Source: Seminavis robusta
Lineage: Eukaryota; Bacillariophyta; Bacillariophyceae; Naviculales; Naviculaceae
Direction of reading: 5' to 3'
Length of the DNA: 64,000 nucleotides
NCBI GenBank assembly: GCA_903772945.1
Contig: CAICTM010000216.1
Span: 26,067 to 90,066 of the forward strand
Part shown: one piece after another, positions 50,568 through 61,507 of the stretch
Layout of the letters: the number at the start of each line of letters is the position of its first letter
Numbering within the stretch: the first letter of the stretch is position 1
Notes under the pieces: model-generated
Seen by the model: only the letters and a program-made list of their open reading frames with translations
Databases searched by the model: none
What the model was told of the DNA's origin: nothing
Translations under genes and position numbers: made by a program

Positions 50568-51387
50568 GGTGGAGCAATTCTTTGGTCAACTAAGCAATTG
50601 TTGGTTGAGCTGGAATTTTGGCAGAGTTCCTTTATAGAGTTGAAGGATTGAAAATAATGAGGTCTGAAATGAAGAAATGAAGTGCTAGCTAGCTACCGGT
50701 AGCTACCGATCGGTCACGGGATTTCTGCGTTGTTTGCCTCTTACTTGAGTATACTCGAACGTACCAACGGTTGGATCGGAACGATCCATTGGATGTCATT
50801 GGATTCGTGGGAATGGAGTAGGTATGTTCTGGCACACTTAAGCGATTATTGGAATCCTCTCAGTATGTGGATTGGTCTTATGTATACAGGCGCCCCTGTT
50901 ATATCTTGGCTGTTGCAGTTTATTTAATAGTGAGAGTCTTATTGAGAGGATCTTTGTTTCAATGACTACTGATACCATAGACTTTCTACGTAGCATACTG
51001 TACTGGATCCTGAGAGTATGTAAGATCCACTAAGTAGTAGTGTGAAGCACATACTGACCCTGTGCAACTACTGTTGCAGAAATGTAGTACCGGTACAGTA
51101 CGGATCCCTGTAGAAGGGGTGAAATGACATGAGCTCCTCAATGTCGACGCTCCTATTACCAGCACTACTGGCTTGATCTTGTGCGTTTGGATCTTTTCGC
51201 GGAAGAAGACAAACTTGCATCTGTGAGCTACACTTCTGTCGTGAAAGTAGACACCTCTTTGTATTGCTACTAGTACCGTCGGTTGCGTCCACAGGAGTTT
51301 GAGACTGTTGCTAGGCATCTGTTGACCTCTGAACTAGCAAGAGAAATTTTCCTTCAGACCCCTAATCCTTGTGGAAGTGCCGAAAAA
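50568..51387. other. intergenic, no gene seen
   Basis: The stretch holds CTAGCTAGCTACCGGTAGCTACCG at about 50683-50710 and the promoter region of the peptidase gene. A short upstream extension of the peptidase frame is open from 51283 but lacks an ATG. Confidence 0.4.
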
Positions 51388-53719
51388 ATGACAGACTCCA
51401 CGACAAAGAAGGACGATGATCCCATTCCGCTTCCCCTCTTTTTTGCCAAACCATGCAAAGACCAAGTGCGCATGTCTCCCAATGGCAAATGGCTGGCATA
51501 TCGATCCCGTGACAAAAAGGGTGTCTTGAATTTGTGGTTGCAAGAGATTGCCACTGGCCAAGAACGACAATTGACATTCGAAAAGGACCGAGATGTGTGC
51601 ATCCTCTACTGGTTCACATATGACGACGAGACCATTGTCTATCTCAGAGAGCCACAACAAGGTCTAGAATTGTACCATTTGTACGCCATTGACTTGACGA
51701 CGAAGACGACGACATCGGCCACACCTCGCGATTTGATCCAAGACAGTGGCACCACGTGTGCCATGGGCTTTGCCGGGGGTCTGCAAGTGTGGCTGGATCC
51801 ACAACAGCCACGTTACGTCTACACGTCCACGGCTCCTTGTGGCTTTCGCAGTTCGTTCTGGAATATATCTCGACTAGATATTGATAGCGGCGAACAAACA
51901 ATCGTGGCGGAAAATCCACTGGGCACCTCTTGGTTTGGATTGATTTGGTTCGTCTTGCAATGTCTTGTGGCAGCCTTGCTTCGCCTGCTGGGTCTGGCCA
52001 CTGTGGAAGATCAACCCAGAGCTACCGTGCAATGGTTTCCAGATGCCGAAATGAAGTTTCGAGGGCGTCTCGAAATCAGTCTAGTCGATCTCTCTTGCGG
52101 CTGGAAAGTCACGACACCAGACGATGACAGCAACAATAATTGGAAGCAATTGTATTACGTGACGTGGGCCAACGGCAATCTCTCCCTGGTGGGATCCACG
52201 GGTGGTAGTGGAACGGCCCATTTCAACTTTTCGCCCTGCAACAAATGGGTCGATCTGCATGTCTGCAACAAGGCCGATACGACTAGTTGGGAGCGCTTTG
52301 ATATGGCCCAAGGAATCCATGTGAAGCAGCTGGCCGTTCATGCTCAATCGGACATTACTGGATTTCTCTTGCATCCGAAAACACGGGCTGTACAAGCAGT
52401 CAAGTTCAACTACGAGAAACCCTCATTGGAGTGCCTATCTGACGACTGTCCCGAGCACGTCACGCGAGACATTGCTGTCCTCAAAAAAGAGTTTCCCTCC
52501 GCATCTGTCTCCATTGTCAGTCGCACCTTGGATGATTCCACTTGGGTAGTTCATGTCCAATCTGATGTCGGGTTGCCGCAATGTCTGGGCTCTCCCAGTG
52601 GATACTTTGTCATGTATCGACATGCCAGTGACGACGATGATGACAAGGAACCATCTCTGGAATTCCTCCTATCACCTCATCCGGAATTGAACAGCAAGTA
52701 CTCGTTGGGTACCATGCGAGCGGTGCATATCCCATCTCGCGATGGTCAGGATCTACTCTGCTATCTCAGTCGACCCGCCGATACGACAAGTACTACCAAG
52801 ACACCATTGGTATTGCTGATTCACGGAGGACCCCAAGCCAGAGACATTTGGCTCTTTCATCCACTCTGTCAACTCTTGTGCAATCGAGGCATGACTGTTT
52901 TACAAGTCAACTACAGGTAAGTCATCCAGACGGAACTGTGTGTCCCGCCCGCCATTCTTGTGATATTGCTCACACGTGGCATACATGATCCCTGAAAGAG
53001 GATCCACTGGCATGGGAACCCGCTTTATGAAGTTGGGTATGGATGGCGCCTTTGCGACGGGTGTTCAGGATGACATTCAGGACGCCGCTCGTTACGCCGT
53101 GGAACAGGGTTGGTGTCTCCCCGATCGCTTGGCCATTATGGGAGGGTCCTTTGGAGGATACTGTGCTCTGGCAGCCATTACGTACAGAACCACAATCGAC
53201 AACAATAGCGACGACAAGTCTGTTTCCTATCAGTGTGCCGTGTCCATTTGTCCGCCGTCCATCAATGGGGCTGCTAATCCCCACAAGGCATTCTATGGGA
53301 ACCCCTTGATTGCTCGCTATTGGAGACAAGTGTTCGGGAATGAGATATCCGACAATGTGGAAGCGGCCAAGCGAGTGTCACCCTATTTCCACATGGACAA
53401 GGTAAAGTGTCCACTCCTGCTGTTGCATGGACAAGATGATCCACGAGTGCCTATTCAGCAAACCAATGACTTGTTTCAAAAGCTACAAGAACAAACATCA
53501 TCCACCGGCAGTAGCGAATGCGAATATGTGCGTTTTGCCAAGGAAGGACATGGGATTCAAAAGGAGCAGAACGTTTTGTACATGTATCATTGTGTGGAAC
53601 GTTTCCTGTGCCACCATTTGAAGTTGTCGGATCCTCCAACGTTGGAAGATTCTTGGGTGCAGGGGCATACAGGTACCAAAGTGTCACTTGGATCCGATGC
53701 AAAAGACAAGAAGGTGTAA
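51388..53719 (+). CDS. S9 prolyl-oligopeptidase family serine peptidase
   Basis: The two-exon model is 51388-52916 and 52999-53719 (intron 82 bp, phase 2), giving 749 residues. The start is the first ATG of the frame. The N-terminal part is a beta-propeller with repeated strand blocks such as VRMSPNGKWLAYRSRDK and LNLWLQEIATGQERQLTF. Within it lies an unusual hydrophobic stretch, FGLIWFVLQCLVAALLRLLG (about residues 189-208). The C-terminal alpha/beta hydrolase has the oxyanion region LVLLIHGGPQARD, nucleophile Ser in GGSFGGYCAL, Asp in HGQDDPRVP and His in KEGHGI. The best fit is the S9C (acylaminoacyl-peptidase/DPP-like) group, which trims short peptides. The triad is complete, so it should be active. 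Confidence 0.88.
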
Positions 53720-54963
53720 TGCAATGTAATCCCTCGAACCTTTTTCAAGTACATGTAAACTAAACTAGGGCTAAGAATAAGAACACTATAGTCCTATTGA
53801 TATTATTACCTAAGATGCTATTCACACACTACTACCGGTAGACGGGCACTGTATTCTGTAGTCATCCAAGTCGCAAAAACGCGCAAGAGGCAGTTCCGTT
53901 GCCCCCGACACGTTTCCTCCTCAAAACACAAACAAGTGGTGTCGGTACCAGTACGTACGTTCGGGGCAAAGGCCCTTTCTCACTCACTGTAATCGAAGAT
54001 GATGCCCGAGAATACATACATGTATCCTAAATATCAACATGAGCTCAACATGTACGAACGCTGCCTCAATTGCTCTCATGTTTGTACTCATGTGGCATTG
54101 CTTGGTGTCAAAGCCGTGGCATTCCCCGCTGCGTCTTCCATCGTGGAGCGTGGAGAAGGTAGCTGTTTTGACGCCGGGCGACAAGGTGTCACCTGCAATT
54201 CGACGTGGTCGAGCCACGTTTTCAGAAGGTGTCAAAAGGCCGTTATTTTCCTTGATTCTCATTCCTTCCGCAACAGAAGATCCAAAACCGAAGCCCAAAG
54301 CTGCTGGAGGACACCACAACAAGCAGGAGTGTGCGGGTTGCCTTGAATGCGATCCAAAGGGCTCCATTGATCCACAACAAATGAGAGCACCCCTGGCTCA
54401 ACCGATTGTTTTTATTGGTGCAAACCGCCACATTTATACCCAGCAACGTTGTCTGGAAGAAAAAGGAGAACAATCCTTTCAACTGATTGATCGCGAATCA
54501 AACCGTAATAAAGACCAATCTATCAACAACTCAGCCACCCATCAGCATTTTCAGGCACTGGTACGCACGACGAGGGCGATTGCTTGATTGTGTTATAGTC
54601 AAGACAAGAAAGGAAATTCTGTTGCTTGTTGTTATATCCATTGCTGCAACTGCACCCAACCAAACGCTGCCATCAGTCCTTGATCTGATTGACACCCTCT
54701 GCTGGATAGTAGTATACAATAGACAAGGGAGTCAAGTCACCAACATCCGATCATAAAAACGACTGATACTTCTTTCTCCCATCTTGCCTGCATGAATGCC
54801 ATGAAGGAACAAAGGAGTCAGTAAAGGTCTCATTTGTTTCACTCGCTCATAAAACAACAATTCAACGCAAACTCATCAGAACAACAAGGCAAAGGAGTTC
54901 TCAAAGTACCATTATCATAGCTAGTAGCACTCCCGCCTCTTAAAAGAAGAAAACATCACCACC
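53720..54963. other. intergenic with one doubtful frame
   Basis: Mostly non-coding. The only candidate, at 54039-54587, is listed separately. Confidence 0.35.
54039..54587 (+). CDS. doubtful 182-residue frame, unknown function
   Basis: An ATG-started frame encodes a hydrophobic N-terminus (TNAASIALMFVLMWHCLVS) that could be a signal peptide, then a basic stretch and KPKPKAAGGHHNKQECAGC. The opposite strand is also open over much of the first half and no family is recognised. It could be a small secreted protein or chance. Confidence 0.3.
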   Translation: MSSTCTNAASIALMFVLMWHCLVSKPWHSPLRLPSWSVEKVAVLTPGDKVSPAIRRGRATFSEGVKRPLFSLILIPSATEDPKPKPKAAGGHHNKQECAGCLECDPKGSIDPQQMRAPLAQPIVFIGANRHIYTQQRCLEEKGEQSFQLIDRESNRNKDQSINNSATHQHFQALVRTTRAIA

Positions 54964-55797
54964 ATGAAGACAGTTTCCATCCTACAGTACGATCGTGACC
55001 AGCATCAGTTCTACCCATCCTTTGTCATTCAAGATGACCATCAAGATAACGACAACGAATGTGCCTTTGACGAACTCATCATTCAACCGTCGCAGGAATG
55101 GATGGACGACTACTTGCAGTGGAATCGCTTTGGTAGACTTCCGGAAGATCCAACAGAGGACTTCCTCGACGAAGAAGACGACCCCACATCCTTTTCCATC
55201 CCCATTTTCGAATCGGTTCGGGACCTCCACGACTTTAACTCCCGCGGACAAGACCTAACACGACGACTCGGGGAGGAACTGGCACGGTCGGGGGCAGCAG
55301 CATGTGCCATTCGAGTGGCTCCCTATCGTCCGCTCTATTCCAACATTCGGGTGGGGCCCGTCGCGGCATGGTGGCACGTCAAGGACTTTAACTATGGCTT
55401 TGTGATACCGGTCCAACGACTGCCCATCTCGAACCGACTCAAGGCGAGACTCCAAGCATTTCGATGCCACAAGGGGATCGAGTTTTGGCAGAGCGACGAC
55501 GAAAGCGACGACGAAGATTGTCGATTGCAACATTTGGGGGAAGAGCGAAACGAACTCCAAGAAGATCTGATCCGAGAGCTTTGTCAGTACGACGATACTG
55601 CTGTCGCTGAGAAAGGCAAAAAGGCGAAAGGTGAGAAGTGTTGTGCCACCGAGAAGACAAAGGCGGTGAATCGAGTCGATTCTCTTGCTAGCCTTGGCGC
55701 TCTTGTTGCGGAGTCTTGCTCGTTGGTGGTCGCAGTATCTCCTCCTGTCGAAAGGGGAAGTTGGTTTCCTTGCACTCAGTCTCAAAGGGTCGCTTAA
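54964..55797 (+). CDS. acidic protein of unknown function
   Basis: This single-exon gene of 277 residues starts in a strong context, CACCACCATGAAG. The N-terminal 80 residues are very acidic (PEDPTEDFLDEEDDPTSF). A central ordered part has RDLHDFNSRGQDLTRRLGEE, AACAIRVAPYRPLYSNIRVG and a Trp-rich AAWWHVKDFNYGFVIPVQ. It then continues with a Ser/Asp/Glu patch and a basic tail (KGKKAKGEKCC). No domain, signal peptide or membrane span is seen. Good start context and uniform composition support a real gene, and diatom-lineage restriction is likely. Confidence 0.6.
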   Translation: MKTVSILQYDRDQHQFYPSFVIQDDHQDNDNECAFDELIIQPSQEWMDDYLQWNRFGRLPEDPTEDFLDEEDDPTSFSIPIFESVRDLHDFNSRGQDLTRRLGEELARSGAAACAIRVAPYRPLYSNIRVGPVAAWWHVKDFNYGFVIPVQRLPISNRLKARLQAFRCHKGIEFWQSDDESDDEDCRLQHLGEERNELQEDLIRELCQYDDTAVAEKGKKAKGEKCCATEKTKAVNRVDSLASLGALVAESCSLVVAVSPPVERGSWFPCTQSQRVA

Positions 55798-56133
55798 GCC
55801 GTCACGTTGCAGCCCGGTCCTCGCATACATCATACACACTCTCGACTCTATGTTGATGCTTTAAAACAAGCATTGAGTCAACACGGGCGCACCTATCTCG
55901 AATTCCGACATCCATATTGTACAAGCAAGAACTAGATAAACATCCAAGGTATAGAATACGGGTAAAGTTATAATAAAGCCATCCTACATTCTCTATGATT
56001 CAAAGGTGGAAGACTCGAAAGTGTGTAGCGGTCGCCTTCTTTGTTCGCCTACGGTACTTGCCCTGCCTGTGCGGTACTACATCCCAACACTGGCTAGCTA
56101 GAAAGAACGTGCCAACCATTGTGCCTGTAGCAA
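55798..56133. other. intergenic between convergent genes
   Basis: The 3' flanks of two convergent genes; nothing else is seen. Confidence 0.35.
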
Positions 56134-57960
56134 CTAGTTGCTCCGTTGTCTGGCATTGCCTTGCTCCCACTGCTGCTCAAGGCGACTCAAAGCTCGTTCC
56201 ACAGGACATTCCAAGAAGGCCTGTCGTATGGCATCCAATACATGATCGTCACGTTCGGGTGGGCCGTTTTGCCTTGGCGGAATTGTGGCTGTTGGTGGCG
56301 AGGAACGATCCACTTGGACATGGGATGGTATCCCTCGCAGCCAGTCGTCGTAGAGGAGCGCAACGTTGTAACAACAAGAAGAAGAGACGCTGGTATCGCC
56401 TTGCTTGCACCACGTTTTGGAAAGCTGAAAGGATACTTGATGCAGTGCATTGGAAGCTGGCGTCGTCACGGATGCTACTTTGACATGACCGCGGCAATCG
56501 TCTGCATCACAACGACATGGTTGCTGTTGTTGTCCTTTTTGCATGAGGAGCTCCCAGCTGTGTTTTCGTTGTTCCCAAGCAGAGCAAGCTCGATAGCATT
56601 GTCGACCAAACCGCCCCAGGCGCTCCTGCAGCATCTTCATGACACCAGCGTTGCTAGTCCATTCTCCCCCATCAAAGTCCCCAAGGCCAAAGAGTGTCCC
56701 TCCCAAGGTAGCCATGGCGATATCTGCCAATGGAATGGCCGACGGGATGGTGTGTTGTGTCAACCGCAGACACAACTGTGGAAGGTTCTTGTTCTCATGA
56801 GTTGTTGTTTCTTGTTGCGGTGTCTCTTCCTTACTTTCGTCCCGATATTTGGAATCACTCTCATCAATCTCTCGTTTGCGCCGACTCGTTCGTTTGGCTT
56901 TAGCCCGTGATTTTGGTTTGGGTCGCTCACTTTCATCCTGATAGTCCGAGTCACTGTCTTGTTTTCGGCTAGCTTTTTTGAGCTGTATTGGTTTCAGTCG
57001 GCGTTTCTTCCTGATATTGTAGCTCTTTCTGTGTTTCGTCTCTCTGGATGAGGGTTGTTTGGGATTCTCTTCCTCACTGCAATCGCTATCATCATCATCA
57101 TCATCATCATTGTCCGAATCACTCTCCTTCTCAGAGTCTCCTTTGCGGTGTGTACCCGCATGTGTTGTCAATTTTGGTTTCTTCCTGGCATTGCCCTCCG
57201 TTGGTGGCGATTGTTTGGTTGTCTCTTGATCACTGGAATCACTGTCATTTTGCTCCTCAAATTCCCCGTCCCTTCTCTCTTCCTGACCCGTCTTTTTGGT
57301 CTGTGTAGTTGTTGTTTCTGCCTTGGTAATATTGCCATGTTCTTTCTTTTCGTTGCTGGTAGCCATGGATGGATCGACCAGGAGGATGAGATGAAAAAAG
57401 ACGTGATAGGAAGCCACGTAGGCTCCATCGACGCAAATATCGAATCGAATGGACAAGACTTCGGGGTCGTCCACTGGAATTCCGGTAGTGATGCCTCCCA
57501 ATCGAGCCGCGGCCGTCAATTTGCGTTTGTTGCGTACTTTCTGCAGACTTTGGACAAAGTTGCTGCTACGACGGATAGTGGTGTCGTCATTGTTGTTGGC
57601 CAAGGGATTTGAGGGGTCCGAGGATCTTTTTTGGTTGTTATTGGCGTCCAATTTGGATCCAACTTGGGCAATTTCCGCCGCCAAGGAGATTCGTTTACTG
57701 CGCAGACGTTGCAATTTTTCTTCCAACAGCTGTTGCTGGATGGAGATCTTTTCTTGTCGTTGTTGTCGGTATCGCTGTCGTCGGGATTCCTCATGCTCTT
57801 GGGAAGATCGCAGCAAGGGATGCTTCCATTCTGTCGGCTGTGGTTGTTGCTGTTGCTGCTGTTGATTCTTGGGTGGCAACAGAAACGAGGCCAAGAATCG
57901 TTGGTGACTGAGAGACACCAAAGAATTTTTCTTGGACGACTTTTGGGTTGTCTCGTCCAT
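56134..57960 (-). CDS. CENP-O/Mcm21-like kinetochore protein (predicted)
   Basis: This single-exon gene of 608 residues starts at the ATG at 57960 (an upstream GTG is in frame). After a Gln-rich start comes a coiled coil (about residues 60-105, ISIQQQLLEEKLQRLRSKRI). Next is LSIRFDICVDGAYVASYHV and FFHLILLV, which reads like the first strands of the paired RWD domain of CENP-O. It is interrupted by about 190 residues of charged, disordered sequence (poly-Asp and Lys/Arg runs). The fold resumes with LRLTQHTIPSAIPLADIA, close to the HTIPxxIPL hallmark of CENP-O, then a helix LQERLGRFGRQCYRACSAW. In fungi and animals CENP-O pairs with CENP-P in the inner kinetochore. The assignment rests on order and motifs, so it is tentative. 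Confidence 0.55.
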   Translation of the reverse strand: MDETTQKSSKKNSLVSLSHQRFLASFLLPPKNQQQQQQQPQPTEWKHPLLRSSQEHEESRRQRYRQQRQEKISIQQQLLEEKLQRLRSKRISLAAEIAQVGSKLDANNNQKRSSDPSNPLANNNDDTTIRRSSNFVQSLQKVRNKRKLTAAARLGGITTGIPVDDPEVLSIRFDICVDGAYVASYHVFFHLILLVDPSMATSNEKKEHGNITKAETTTTQTKKTGQEERRDGEFEEQNDSDSSDQETTKQSPPTEGNARKKPKLTTHAGTHRKGDSEKESDSDNDDDDDDDSDCSEEENPKQPSSRETKHRKSYNIRKKRRLKPIQLKKASRKQDSDSDYQDESERPKPKSRAKAKRTSRRKREIDESDSKYRDESKEETPQQETTTHENKNLPQLCLRLTQHTIPSAIPLADIAMATLGGTLFGLGDFDGGEWTSNAGVMKMLQERLGRFGRQCYRACSAWEQRKHSWELLMQKGQQQQPCRCDADDCRGHVKVASVTTPASNALHQVSFQLSKTWCKQGDTSVSSSCCYNVALLYDDWLRGIPSHVQVDRSSPPTATIPPRQNGPPERDDHVLDAIRQAFLECPVERALSRLEQQWEQGNARQRSN

Positions 57961-58425
57961 GACGCCGACACTCACGCGGCGAGGTGAAAACGTTTGCCAA
58001 CCAAACCACCCAAGAAGGCGATGCGATCCTTCAATGGTAGGCTTGAAAGACAGACTACGAACCTCCTTCTTCCAATTACAGTATCAACAATACCTTGCCC
58101 ATCATGGCATTCGAGACGGCAACATCATAGCGTGCTCGCACACTTGTGCTTCACCCTCTCTTTCGTCTTGTACGACTGTATAAGAAATAAGCTAGTTGGG
58201 CTGGGCTGTATGCTAGCCAGGTGTTGGATGGTTCTCTTACCTTGGGAGGATCTTGCTCGGCCACTGGTCACCTGCTAGCTAGACTACCAAAGTTCGCAAT
58301 CTAGCTTGGATCCAATACTGTACAGCCATTGCATTGCAAAGAAAAACTGTCCTCTCCTTGTTCTGCTTTCTTCTATTAAAAAGTTCAACTCAGCTCCTCG
58401 TTCCACTACACTACACAACACAACC
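57961..58425. other. divergent promoter region
   Basis: The stretch lies between the CENP-O-like gene and the MPDU1 gene. No separate feature is seen. Confidence 0.4.
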
Positions 58426-59223
58426 ATGAAACTGGAAGATATTCCCCTCGTGCTGCCACTGGCAGAATGGGTTTGGGGAGCCGATCCCACAGACAGTGTG
58501 TCTCCAACGGTTTGTTTGGATCTGGTGCCCTACGGTTTGGGGACATTCTTCAGTGGAGGGTGCTTTTCCGTTCTCTTTGCCAAGGCGCTGGGTGTGTCAA
58601 TTATTCTGGGAGCATGTCTCAACAAGGCACCCGTCATGGTCAATATGTGGAATTCTCAGTCCGGGGCTGGATTTTCCAGACTCAGCATGTACATGGAGAC
58701 TGTGGTCTATGCCAATGGCGCTGCCTATGGCATGCTCGAACTGCACCCCTTTACGGCCTACGGCGAAAATATGGCACTCTGGTTGCAGAATTTAATTCTG
58801 ATTGGAATGATTTGGAAATTTACCGACAATCCATTGGTACCCCTGCAAGAAAAAATCATGGCGGCTGCTGGATGTTTTGTCTATTATGGTTTTGTGATCA
58901 GTATCCCTGTGGATTTACGATACTTATTGCAAGCTTCCAATGGTGTTATTTTGATGGTGTCGCGAGGAGCTCAAGTGTTTGAAACCTACAAAGCTCAACA
59001 CACGGGGGCACAATCCATTGTCACCAATTCACTGAATCTGGCGGGAGGTTTGGCACGAATCTTTACCACCATGAAAGAAACAGGAGACATGGCAGTTCTG
59101 TTTGGGTTTGCCGTCAGTGTGGCACTCAACTCGGCCATGTTCGTCCAGTACTTTTTGTATCAGGCAAATACCGAAAAGTTCTTGGCAGATCTGCAAGCAC
59201 AGAAAAAGGCAAAGACAGAATAG
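58426..59223 (+). CDS. MPDU1: MPDU1-type PQ-loop membrane protein
   Basis: This single-exon gene of 265 residues starts at ATG 58426 (CAACCATGAA). It has the layout of mannose-P-dolichol utilisation defect 1 proteins: two PQ-loop units and about seven membrane helices. The first unit is LGVSIILGACLNKAPVMVNM with WNSQSGAGFSRLSMYMET, where KAP replaces the usual KLPQ. The second is VSRGAQVFETYKAQHTGAQS, followed by TNSLNLAGGLARIFTTMKET. The C-terminal KKAKTE resembles the Lys-rich ER-retention tails of this family. It acts in the endoplasmic reticulum, making dolichol-phosphate sugars available for N-glycan and GPI assembly. Confidence 0.85.
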   Translation: MKLEDIPLVLPLAEWVWGADPTDSVSPTVCLDLVPYGLGTFFSGGCFSVLFAKALGVSIILGACLNKAPVMVNMWNSQSGAGFSRLSMYMETVVYANGAAYGMLELHPFTAYGENMALWLQNLILIGMIWKFTDNPLVPLQEKIMAAAGCFVYYGFVISIPVDLRYLLQASNGVILMVSRGAQVFETYKAQHTGAQSIVTNSLNLAGGLARIFTTMKETGDMAVLFGFAVSVALNSAMFVQYFLYQANTEKFLADLQAQKKAKTE

Positions 59224-59646
59224 TGGAGCAAAAAGGCAGCCAACTGTCTGGACTCATACCGTATCCTCGTCTCGCTATCCACAATTGTTCTGGAGGCAAT
59301 ACTTGCTTGGACCATAATGTTATCCACCAGTAGTTACTGGTACCACTTAGCTGGTAACTAGAAAGACTACCAGTAAACCGTTCCAGCTGGAAGAGATGGA
59401 TAAAGAGATCCACATTATTGTTGTAGTACGGTATACGGTTCGATTTTATTTACTTTTGATTTTTGGTAGGTCATCGCTACTCTTGGGCCCTCTGACTGTA
59501 GCTATGGCAGCAACATGAAGTAGGGCCCACCGAGGAGATAATCCAGTGTAACCAAATCATCCCAATTGGCTCACTGTCGTGAAAACAGAAACTGCTCTGA
59601 ATGTGTATAAAATGCTGCCATCAATCCATCTAATTTTGTTTATTGT
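59224..59646. other. intergenic between convergent genes
   Basis: The 3' flanks of MPDU1 and RPB7; nothing else is recognised. Confidence 0.4.
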
Positions 59647-60283
59647 TTAATTGGCTGCCTCACCGTCATCCACCAAACCAAGGTAATTGTCTTTGATGGT
59701 ACCGATGGCTGTGATATTGCCTGATTCTACGGTCCGACCCTTGATTTTGAGACGTACACCACAACCTGAGGAAATAATCACTTCCTTATCGTCACTGATC
59801 CATGCATCCTTTTCCCCATCATATCCATTGAACATGTCTTCTGGCATGGAATGTTTGGACACAAAAATACGAAGTGGACCCACAAAGGCAAAGAATCCTA
59901 GCGAGTTGCACTGTGACACGGTGGCATCTAGCACTTCGTTGATGAAGGGCCGCAACAACAGTGCTGTGTATTTCACAGTGAACACCACATCCCCTGTATC
60001 GTATTCAATAATCCCAGATTTGATTTGATCTTCGAGTACCTCAATCACATTTACTACATAGCCATAGGTTGCCAGCGCCTACATGTATACATGGTGACAG
60101 TTGAGAAAAATGAGACGGTTTGGTAGACTGGATCCCATCAAGCTGAGCCGCTGTAAGCATGGCTGCACATACCAATCCTTCTACTTCTTCTTTGAGTAAC
60201 CGGACAATGGTGGCCCTGAGTTTTGGTCCAAAGTACACAGGCTCCAGCACAATCTCGTGCTCAAGAGTTGTCACGTAGAACAT
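59647..60283 (-). CDS. RPB7: RNA polymerase II subunit RPB7
   Basis: The two-exon model is 60283-60173 and 60078-59647 (intron 94 bp, phase 0), giving 180 residues against about 171 in yeast and animals. The N-terminal RNP-like domain reads MFYVTTLEHEIVLEPVYFGP, then LLKEEVEG and TYGYVVNVIEVLED, in the same order as known RPB7 proteins. DVVFTVKYTALLLRPFINEV leads into the C-terminal OB/S1 fold (LGFFAFVGPLRIFVSKHSMP). The protein closes with GVRLKIKGRTVESGNITAIG and DNYLGLVDDG. With RPB4 it forms the stalk of RNA polymerase II that touches emerging RNA. No anomalies are seen apart from the short intron in the first domain. Confidence 0.95.
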
Positions 60284-61507
60284 GGTGGACGAGACAGGAG
60301 ATTGATCTTGTGGTTGTTGTGACAGAGTGGGAGAGCGATTCGACTCGATTCAAGACAGATCTGCCATGCTGCGCGATTGGATATCAAACATGCGGTACAT
60401 TACGGTATTAATACGGGTAGCACGTTTCGAGGGACTTTTCAAAAAGCATTAGATTTCACTAAATCTGCTTCCATATTAAGATATAAAGGCATTTTTTAAA
60501 GGATAAAGAATGAAAGCATGAAAGAATTAGTAGCGAACGAACCGGCAGGTTTTGTATTGGTACAGTAGTGTTTTACACAGCCCTACACAGACCGACCGTT
60601 AAATACAAAACCAGCCGTTATCGTTCCATTCGAAACGAACCAGCTACTTAAGGACGGCTGTGCCCCATCGGTCTCCGGCCTGACCATCGGGCTGTCGGGC
60701 TGTCGGGCTTGCGTACCATGTCTGGGCTGTAGCCATGCATGGATGCAGCGCAACCCACCGACAGGTACAGTCGTACATGTACCTGGTACGGTGGACATGT
60801 AGCAGAACGACAAATGAGGTTTTTAGTTTAAAACAGCCATGCCAGCCAGTGCCATGAGCCTTCAGTGGATAGCACGAAGCAGCAGAGGCCGAGACGCAAC
60901 CTGACGTGCAGTGCATGCTACCTGCCCATGGCTGATGAAGCCGCTATAGCCATCCAGGCAGTCCGTTGCACCATGACGTTGGACCTAGTAGTACGGTGGG
61001 GTGCCAAGTGCAGTATCATACAGTACGGAAAGGGGAGGAGCGAGAAGCTGTAGGAGAGTTGCAACCTTGGCGGCAGGATGAACTGATCTATGCAAGCCAA
61101 ACAGCTCCAGCTTCAAGCTTCGCTTGAATCCGCTTGGACAAACCACCTGCCTGCCTGGTTATCTATCTGGAGACCGTAGGTTGGTGATCTGTGAACCTCG
61201 GGCGATGGCGATGGCTGCTTGTTGGCGCCGCCTCTTCTGGTAAGGAGACTCCTTGGTGCCCATAACTTTCCGGCAGATCTCTAGCTTCCAGAGCCGGAGC
61301 TTCGGATTCAATTTCCTTTGTTGGTTGTAGGGGTCTTGATTGGCGGAGCCATCTGGTTACATACAGGTCTCGCTTCACCTCAAAAAGCAGCCAACTCCCC
61401 ATATTCGGTCAAAAAAGGCAACTCAAAATAAAACACGTCTCCATCTCAACAAGAACAAATAGTTGAGATTCCAATACAGTGCCCATTATTAAACAACAAC
61501 TCAGCTA
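60284..61507. other. intergenic, no gene seen
   Basis: About 1.2 kb without a supported frame. It includes a short GGGCTGTC repeat near 60690 and GTAC-rich runs at 60760-60790. Confidence 0.4.
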
